Assembly (NCBI GenBank): GCA_949745625.1
Contig: CATJZR010000035.1
Span: forward strand, 1 to 36,788
Direction of reading: 5' to 3'
DNA: 36,788 nucleotides
DNA from: an uncultured Eubacteriales bacterium
GTDB lineage: Bacteria > Bacillota > Clostridia > Christensenellales > Borkfalkiaceae
Part shown: in pieces, positions 31,677 to 36,788 of the stretch
How the letters are laid out: every line of letters starts with the position of its first letter
How positions within the stretch are numbered: position 1 is the first letter of the stretch
The notes under the pieces: model-generated
The model's input: the letters and a program-made list of their open reading frames with translations, nothing else
Databases searched by the model: none
What the model was told of the DNA's origin: nothing
Position numbers and translations under genes: made by a program

Positions 31677-33800
31677 ATGAAGAAAAAAACGATTGCGGCT
31701 ATTGCATTAACTTCGTGTCTGGCGCTTAGCGCTACGTTCACGGGTTGTTCGCTTGTTTCTACAAACAATAAGCTAGATATGGAACAGGTTATTGCACACG
31801 TCGATATTTCAAAATCCGACAAATTTGATACCGCCGAGCTTGAAATTTATAAAAGCGCGGTATCGTCGTCGCAGATAATAAAGAGGGAGCTTATTTCTTA
31901 CTTCCTCAACGTCGGTTATTCGTATATACAGAATGGTTCGACTTACGAAGAGACCTTCAATATGCTTATCGACGCGCTCGTCGACAATGCTGTGCTCGTC
32001 CAGTATTCCACGGTTGAGTTGCTAAAAGCAAATACTTCGGTTCTTTCCGATTTTACGAGTGAAACCGACGAAGCTAAAAAGTATGAGTTGCTACTTGATA
32101 ATCAAGAGATAAACCTTGCCACGTATAAGCTGTATTCTTCAATCAATTCGGCTATAGACAATTTTGAAAAGGATGTTATAGAAGAAGAGGACGGATACAA
32201 GGGAACTGCAACCAGAACTACTCCGACCAATCTAAATACCGAGCAGGATGATTATTATCCTTCTAAAACGGTTGACGGCAAAGAGGTCCTTGATTACGGT
32301 ATATATACGGGTTACGGCGATTACACTCTTGCAAACAGCGGCGCCTATCAGGACGACGCTTTGGATGGAACAACCCGTTCGACACGTATTAAGGCTTACA
32401 ACAGCTTTTTGAATAATCTGCGCCGCAACAACCTAGTTGACGGCGAAGCCGAAGCGGAAAATCTTACCGATATTCTTAAGCTCAATTATATACAGGTAGA
32501 ATATGTTTCGCAGCTTGAATCGCGCATTATCAATAAATATTACGATATTTACGAGGAAGAGCAGGAAGATAAGCTGCTTACTGATAATTATATAGAAAAC
32601 GTGTATAACGAAGTTTTGGCTTCGCAAACCGAAAATTACAGCAAGTCGGTTTCTTCGTTCGACAGCGCAATGAGCAGTATGTCGTCAAGCTCGTTTATCC
32701 TTTACTCGCCCGAAACGGACGACAGCGATTGGAATATCGAGTATGGCGAGAAGTTTGCGAAATTCGGTTTTATTTACAATATACTTCTGCCGTTCAGCTC
32801 GCGTCAGAGCATCCAGCTTAACGCGCTGAAAAGTATTCAGTCTGCCGACGGCGACGACAATTACTATTTTGCCGAGAGAAACAAGCTTTTAAAGAGCATT
32901 AAAACCGAGGACCAGCGTTCTGCTTGGTTCAACGGAGAAGAGGATTACAGCTTTAAGCCCGAAGAGGGTTTCGAGTATTACAGCGGCGGTAAAGATTATC
33001 GTAGCTATTTGTTCTTCGAGGATAATCTTACAGACAGTGAAGAGGGCGGAAGATACAAAAAGCTTCAAGCTTACGATGGCAGATATTCATATAACGGCCG
33101 CGTAATAGAAAACGAGGACGAAAGCTATACGCTTATTCCGAATAAGCTCGACATAGACGGTATGCTCAATGAATTTTCGGATTACGTTAATTATGTCGTC
33201 GGTTCTGACGTGGTCGAATATAAGAAGACTTCCGGCTATTACGACATTGAAAAGTTCGGCAAGATTGATAACGAGGACGAAATAGACTATTCCAAATTCA
33301 TTTACGCGGAAGGCAAGGTTAAGTTCGATTTTGATAATAAAAATCTTATGAAACCCGATTCTGAACAGTATAAGGCAATGAGTGCGGTTAACGAGCTTCA
33401 GTTTGCCTATACTACCGACACCAGCGTTCTTTCTAACTATATCGGTTATTCGGTTACAGCGTACGATACCAGTTATATCAAGGAATTCGAATATGCGGCA
33501 AAGAAGGCTGTCGGTGACGGCGTAGGCTCGTTCTCGGTTTGCGCAGGCGACTACGGCTGGCATCTGATTTACGTTACAAATGTATTCGATGCTGGCGAGA
33601 CCTACAAAAATCTTGACTGGGTCAACAACGTCAAGGTTGAGGGAACCTTTGAAAATCTGTTCTTTGAATGGATAAAGGGCAACGACCTTTCGGATATAAG
33701 CACTACACAGAGAACGAAAATTCTTAACGACTTTAATAAAGATACTACCGTTACAAAATATCAGAAAAGGTATCAAGACTTGCTTGATTTAGATAAATAA
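31677..33800 (+). CDS. Lipoprotein distantly like PrsA/SurA foldases
   Basis: This 707-residue exported lipoprotein has a signal peptide ending in FTGC with lipidated Cys24. Two regions hint at a SurA/PrsA-type folding factor. The N-terminal helical part (about 35-115) resembles a degenerate SurA N domain. Near residue 615-640 a GSFSVCAGDYGWHLIYV segment matches the end of a parvulin isomerase domain. The long middle is rich in Asp, Glu, Tyr and Ser and is not recognised. GGAG lies about 7 nt before the ATG. uppP overlaps its stop by one base. A role in folding secreted proteins is a hypothesis; isomerase activity is unproven and the catalytic half of the parvulin fold is not clear. Confidence 0.7.
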   Translation: MKKKTIAAIALTSCLALSATFTGCSLVSTNNKLDMEQVIAHVDISKSDKFDTAELEIYKSAVSSSQIIKRELISYFLNVGYSYIQNGSTYEETFNMLIDALVDNAVLVQYSTVELLKANTSVLSDFTSETDEAKKYELLLDNQEINLATYKLYSSINSAIDNFEKDVIEEEDGYKGTATRTTPTNLNTEQDDYYPSKTVDGKEVLDYGIYTGYGDYTLANSGAYQDDALDGTTRSTRIKAYNSFLNNLRRNNLVDGEAEAENLTDILKLNYIQVEYVSQLESRIINKYYDIYEEEQEDKLLTDNYIENVYNEVLASQTENYSKSVSSFDSAMSSMSSSSFILYSPETDDSDWNIEYGEKFAKFGFIYNILLPFSSRQSIQLNALKSIQSADGDDNYYFAERNKLLKSIKTEDQRSAWFNGEEDYSFKPEEGFEYYSGGKDYRSYLFFEDNLTDSEEGGRYKKLQAYDGRYSYNGRVIENEDESYTLIPNKLDIDGMLNEFSDYVNYVVGSDVVEYKKTSGYYDIEKFGKIDNEDEIDYSKFIYAEGKVKFDFDNKNLMKPDSEQYKAMSAVNELQFAYTTDTSVLSNYIGYSVTAYDTSYIKEFEYAAKKAVGDGVGSFSVCAGDYGWHLIYVTNVFDAGETYKNLDWVNNVKVEGTFENLFFEWIKGNDLSDISTTQRTKILNDFNKDTTVTKYQKRYQDLLDLDK

Positions 33801-34612
33801 TGGAAATCTGGCAGGCTATAGTATTAGGTCTTACTCAAGGATTAACCGAATTTCTGCCAGTATCGTCAAGCGGACATTTGGCGTTTATGATGCGAGTGTT
33901 CGGAATACAGCAGGGTGGATTGTTCTTTTCGATAATTTTGCATCTCGGAACATTGGTTGCCGTGTGCGTGGTGTATTACAGGGATATAATCGCGCTTTTT
34001 AAAAAGCCGTTTAAAACCTTGGGTTTTTTGGTAATCGCTTCGATACCCGCTGCGATAGTCGGCTTTTTACTCGAAGACGTGATAGACGAGCATTTGCTCG
34101 GCTCGGCTCATTTGGGAATAATACTCGCCGTATTCTTTACCGTAACGGCGTCTGTATTGTTTGTAACCGAAATTTTTGCAAAAAGGCGTCAAAACGAGCT
34201 TCCGCTTTGTTGGCGTACTATAATCCCTATGGGCGTTGCACAGGCAGTTGCGGTGCTTCCCGGAATTTCAAGAAGCGGTTCGACGATATGCGCCGGTACG
34301 TTTGCGGGCGGAAAAAGCGAAGAGGTTGCGAAATTTTCGTTCTTAATGAGTATCCCCGTAATTTTGGGCAGCTTCGTCGTATCGCTTGCCAAGGGACTTT
34401 ATAAAGGCGAAATACAAGCCGACTTTGCCGCAAACGGCTCTGTATACGGTTGGTGCATAGCTCTCGGTTTTATAATTTCCGCGATTTCGGGTCTTGTTGC
34501 AATAAAAGTTATGCTTAAAGTAATTCAAAAGGCTAATTATAAGTGGTTCAGCTTATATCTCGTGCTTTTGGCAATAGTGTGCATAATTTTATATTGCTGC
34601 AATAGTTTTTAA
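33800..34612 (+). CDS. uppP: Undecaprenyl-diphosphate phosphatase UppP (BacA)
   Basis: It dephosphorylates undecaprenyl pyrophosphate to recycle the lipid carrier for cell-wall synthesis, and its activity underlies bacitracin tolerance. The 270-residue membrane protein has the two inverted active-site motifs: GLTQGLTEFLPVSSSGHL at about residues 10-27 and VLPGISRSGSTI at about 152-163. The ATG overlaps the upstream stop by one base, so it is coupled to the lipoprotein gene. A strong terminator follows. Confidence 0.97.
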   Translation: MEIWQAIVLGLTQGLTEFLPVSSSGHLAFMMRVFGIQQGGLFFSIILHLGTLVAVCVVYYRDIIALFKKPFKTLGFLVIASIPAAIVGFLLEDVIDEHLLGSAHLGIILAVFFTVTASVLFVTEIFAKRRQNELPLCWRTIIPMGVAQAVAVLPGISRSGSTICAGTFAGGKSEEVAKFSFLMSIPVILGSFVVSLAKGLYKGEIQADFAANGSVYGWCIALGFIISAISGLVAIKVMLKVIQKANYKWFSLYLVLLAIVCIILYCCNSF

Positions 34613-34623
34613 AATACTTAAAA

Positions 34624-34648
34624 GAACGGTAAATAAACCGTTCTTTTT
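34624..34648 (+). terminator. Rho-independent terminator after uppP
   Basis: A 7-bp perfect stem (GAACGGT / ACCGTTC), extended by A-T pairs, encloses a 6-nt loop and is followed by TTTTT. It ends 2 nt before the -35 box of the next gene. Confidence 0.88.
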
Positions 34649-34650
34649 AC

Positions 34651-34681
34651 TTGACAAATATTTTAGGGGGGGGGGTATAAT
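34651..34681 (+). promoter_or_regulatory. Poly-G spacer promoter of the ABC exporter (candidate phase-variable switch)
   Basis: A perfect -35 TTGACA (34651-34656) and a perfect -10 TATAAT (34676-34681) are separated by 19 nt, the last ten of which are all G (34666-34675) and abut the -10. The optimum spacer is 17, so gain or loss of G by slippage would change promoter strength. Predicted transcription starts near 34688, which leaves about 24 nt of leader before the ATG at 34712. Confidence 0.75.
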
Positions 34682-34711
34682 TAAATGGAAAATTCTAAGG
34701 ACGGAGTACAA

Positions 34712-35488
34712 ATGGAAGAAATTTTGAAGGTAGAAAACTTAACTAAGACATTCAAGCTTTCAAAAAAACAGCAAAAGCTTGAGCGTACGCAGACCAAAGT
34801 CAAGGTGGCTGTGGATAAGCTGTCTTTTACGGCTTATAAGGGTGAAATATTCGGTTTGCTCGGTCCGAACGGCGCGGGCAAGACGACTACGCTCAGAATG
34901 TTGGCTACGCTTATTAAGCCGGACAGCGGAGACGCGTTTATTGACGGCAAAAGTATAATCACGCAGGAGGATGAGGTTCGCCGCAAAATCGGATTTTTGA
35001 CCAGCGAATTAAAGCTGGAAGATTTTTTCACGCCGAACTATCTTTTTAACTTTTTCGGCGAGCTTTACGGAATGGAAAAATCAGTGATAGCCGAGCGAAG
35101 AAAACAGCTTTTTGAAAGGTTTGGCATCGATAAGTTTGCGGAAGTGAAATTTTCAAGCCTTTCAACTGGTATGAAGCAAAAGGTTTCGCTTGTGGTATCT
35201 ATCGTTCACGACCCCGAGTTTATCATTTTCGACGAGCCGACTAACGGACTTGACGTGCTTACGGCGAAGGTGGTAACGGATTTTTTAACCGAACTGAAAA
35301 GTGACGGAAAAACGATAATTCTTTCAACTCATATTTTCAGCCTGATAGAAAAGCTTTGCGATAGAGTCGGTATAATAATAAACGGCAAACTTGCAAAAAT
35401 AGACACGCTTGAAAATCTGACAAAGCAGAGCAGTCTTGAAGATACCTTTTTCGGCATTTACAAAGAGGTTGCGGGGGACATATTATGA
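34712..35488 (+). CDS. natA: ABC transporter ATP-binding protein, NatA-like
   Basis: This is the ATPase of an ABC-2 exporter. The ATG at 34712 is preferred because GGAG lies 5 nt upstream. An in-frame ATG at 34685 is only 3 nt from the -10 box and probably is not transcribed. The resulting 258 residues contain Walker A GPNGAGKTT at 51-59, the signature LSTGMKQK, Walker B FIIFDEP with NGLDV, and the switch His in STHIF. A basic Lys/Gln-rich stretch (residues 15-32) is inserted in the N-terminal strand. It overlaps the permease gene by 4 bp. NatA exports sodium in Bacillus, but the substrate here is not proven. Confidence 0.85.
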   Translation: MEEILKVENLTKTFKLSKKQQKLERTQTKVKVAVDKLSFTAYKGEIFGLLGPNGAGKTTTLRMLATLIKPDSGDAFIDGKSIITQEDEVRRKIGFLTSELKLEDFFTPNYLFNFFGELYGMEKSVIAERRKQLFERFGIDKFAEVKFSSLSTGMKQKVSLVVSIVHDPEFIIFDEPTNGLDVLTAKVVTDFLTELKSDGKTIILSTHIFSLIEKLCDRVGIIINGKLAKIDTLENLTKQSSLEDTFFGIYKEVAGDIL

Positions 35489-36621
35489 GAAACGTAATAG
35501 CGGTTTTAAAAAAGGAATTTGCCCGTTTCTTTAAGGACAGAAGAATGGTAATGTCCATTTTCTTGCCAGGAATAATGATTTTTTTGGTATATACCGTAAT
35601 GGGCACGGTAATGGCGGAGGTCAACAAGCCTGACGAAAATTATAAATATACGACCTACGTTGAAAATATCCCGCAAGATTCGGCACTGGCTGCGGTGCTG
35701 AACGCGACGCTTGATTTTAAGGAATACGAATCGGCGGATAAGGCTAAGCAGGCGGTTGCCGATGGCGAGCTGGACCTTGCCATTATATTTCCCGTAAACT
35801 TTAACGAAAACGCTGACGGCGAAGCAGTGCCGAACGTGAGCGTTTATTACAATTTGGCGAACGACAATTCTTCAAACGGTTTCACGATTGTAAGCAGTAT
35901 ATTCGAAGAATTTAAAAAGCCGTCGTTTACGGTCAATAACGGCGAAAACGGCAACCTTGCCGAGGACCGCGCGACCGTAGGCAAAATTCTTTCTATGATT
36001 ATGCCCATGCTGATGTTTTCGCTTTTGGCGTCGGGCTGTATAGCGTTTGCGCCCGAATCGATTGCGGGCGAGAAGGAGCGCGGTACTCTTTCAACCGTAC
36101 TGATTACACCCATAAAGCGGTGGCAGCTTGCCTTCGGCAAAATAATCAGTCTTGCGTGTTTTGCTACTTTAAGCGGACTTTCTAGCTTTATAGGCTTGAT
36201 TTTATCGCTTCCTAAATTTATGAACGGAATAGTTTCGGGCGATACCATGATGTACTATTCGGTGGGCGATTATTTTATGCTGTTTGCCCTTATAATCTCG
36301 GTAGTTCTCGTAATAATTTCCGCGTTTTCGATAGTGTCGGCATTTGCAAAGACTGTAAAGGAGGCAAACTCGCTGATTGCGCCGCTTATGATTGTTATTA
36401 TATTAATGGGTGTCTTTTCGATGTTTACGGCTACTCCTGCGCTCGGAATGTATGCAATACCGTTGCTCGGCAGCGGACTGGCGTTCTCGTCGATAATGAC
36501 GTTTACGGTTTCACCGCTTGGCTTTGCACTGTCTGTTATTTCTAATTTGGCGGTGGCGGCGGTGCTTATCGTACTTTTAAGCTTTATGTTCAAAAGCGAG
36601 CGTATAATGTTCAACAGATAA
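35485..36621 (+). CDS. natB: ABC-2 type permease, NatB-like
   Basis: This 378-residue membrane partner of the upstream ATPase has one N-terminal helix (about 22-45, with the FLPGIMIFLVYTVMG pattern). A large extracytoplasmic domain of about 130 residues follows, then a cluster of five to six helices from about 170 to 375, the layout of NatB/ABC2_membrane_3 proteins. The cytoplasmic EKERGTLSTVLITPIKRWQL loop is highly characteristic of this permease class and contacts the ATPase. It overlaps the ATPase gene by ATGA and ends in a bidirectional terminator. Sodium or small-toxin export is possible; specificity is unknown. Confidence 0.85.
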   Translation: MRNVIAVLKKEFARFFKDRRMVMSIFLPGIMIFLVYTVMGTVMAEVNKPDENYKYTTYVENIPQDSALAAVLNATLDFKEYESADKAKQAVADGELDLAIIFPVNFNENADGEAVPNVSVYYNLANDNSSNGFTIVSSIFEEFKKPSFTVNNGENGNLAEDRATVGKILSMIMPMLMFSLLASGCIAFAPESIAGEKERGTLSTVLITPIKRWQLAFGKIISLACFATLSGLSSFIGLILSLPKFMNGIVSGDTMMYYSVGDYFMLFALIISVVLVIISAFSIVSAFAKTVKEANSLIAPLMIVIILMGVFSMFTATPALGMYAIPLLGSGLAFSSIMTFTVSPLGFALSVISNLAVAAVLIVLLSFMFKSERIMFNR

Positions 36622-36627
36622 AAAATT

Positions 36628-36657
36628 AACCGTCCGATAATCGGACGGTTATTTTTT
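36628..36657. terminator. Bidirectional terminator between the exporter and SRP RNA
   Basis: A near-perfect palindromic stem (AACCGTCCGAT / ATCGGACGGTT, 36628-36650) is followed by TATTTTTT on the plus strand and, on the minus strand, by AATTTTTT. It can serve both the permease gene and the SRP RNA coming from the other side. Confidence 0.85.
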
Positions 36658-36661
36658 AATA

Positions 36662-36788
36662 AGCTGTGCAGTCTTTTTTGCCGCAATATGCCGAAGCGTA
36701 AACTTTACAGGTGGCTACTTCAAAGCTACCTTATGGCACACCGAATTAGCTGTTTAGTGCTGCTATATCCCTATCCTGACACGGTTCG
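36662..36788 (-). ncRNA. ffs: Signal recognition particle RNA, 3' half (5' half outside window)
   Basis: On the minus strand the sequence contains the universal SRP helix-8 core: GTCAGG, then ATA-GGGA-TAT with a GNRA tetraloop, then AGCAGCAC (about 36757-36780). It continues with GGTGTGCCATAAGGTAGC, matching the GUGUGCC..GUAGCU part of bacterial SRP RNA. About 117 nt follow the core before the terminator, compared with about 65-70 in E. coli 4.5S RNA. This points to the large Bacillus/Clostridium type with an Alu domain. The exact 3' end is approximate. Confidence 0.85.

Noticed and set aside
34685-34711. Longer start of the ABC ATPase at 34685
   Set aside because: It is only 3 nt after TATAAT, before the expected transcription start, and has no ribosome binding site. 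ATG 34712 has GGAG.
1-36788. CRISPR arrays, prophage genes, toxin-antitoxin pairs or tRNA genes
   Set aside because: No regularly spaced repeats, phage or toxin-antitoxin families, or tRNA cloverleaf sequences were recognised by eye. A tRNA or covariance-model scan would be needed for certainty.

Overview
The window reads as a chromosomal segment of a spore-forming member of the Bacillota, most likely an uncultivated Clostridia lineage. Support comes from the spoVAC-spoVAD-spoVAE cluster and yunB, the ecfT-truA neighbourhood, the clostridial form of thymidylate synthase, a T-box leader on pheST and a large-type SRP RNA. Base composition is moderate, apart from one AT-rich pocket at about 17.7-18.7 kb. 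No phage, CRISPR array or complete mobile element is visible, so this is mostly core genome. The unusual material lies in regulation and small proteins.

Layout. 1-2400: the 3' part of ecfT, then truA, then an unrecognised membrane protein with an Asn/Gln-rich tail. 2400-4800: mnmE and holA, each with a promoter almost touching its start codon. 4800-9700: cdaA (c-di-AMP synthase), a 35-residue membrane microprotein where cdaR/ybbR normally sits, aspartate kinase, a 73-residue membrane protein, thyA, folA and a VTT-domain membrane protein. 9770-10550: a ZIP metal transporter. 10600-14010: a sporulation operon of a short-chain dehydrogenase, spoVAC, spoVAD, spoVAE and yunB, headed by a convincing sigma-G-type promoter. 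14060-17710: a hybrid histidine kinase followed by an orphan solute-binding lipoprotein. 17800-18650: an AT-rich gene and a 189-bp IS3-family remnant. 18670-23780 (minus strand): a two-subunit iron-sulfur fumarase, then pheS-pheT under a T-box riboswitch with a Phe (UUC) specifier. 23850-28150: a CPBP protease, rlmH, an M14 peptidase, tadA, prs and pth. 28150-34620: mfd, a PrsA/SurA-like lipoprotein and uppP. 34650-36620: an ABC exporter pair. 36660 to the end: the 3' half of SRP RNA on the minus strand.

The most interesting signals are four. (1) A run of ten G residues fills much of the spacer between a perfect -35 and a perfect -10 box ahead of the ABC exporter, which is the architecture of a slippage-driven phase-variable promoter. 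(2) At least six genes (mnmE, holA, the dehydrogenase, yunB, the fumarase alpha subunit and the CPBP protease) have no Shine-Dalgarno sequence and a -10 element ending only 5-8 nt before ATG, which implies leaderless mRNAs. (3) The cdaA partner is reduced to a single transmembrane helix. (4) A dehydrogenase leads the sigma-G-type spoVA operon. Start sites and promoters were read by eye. No searches were run.
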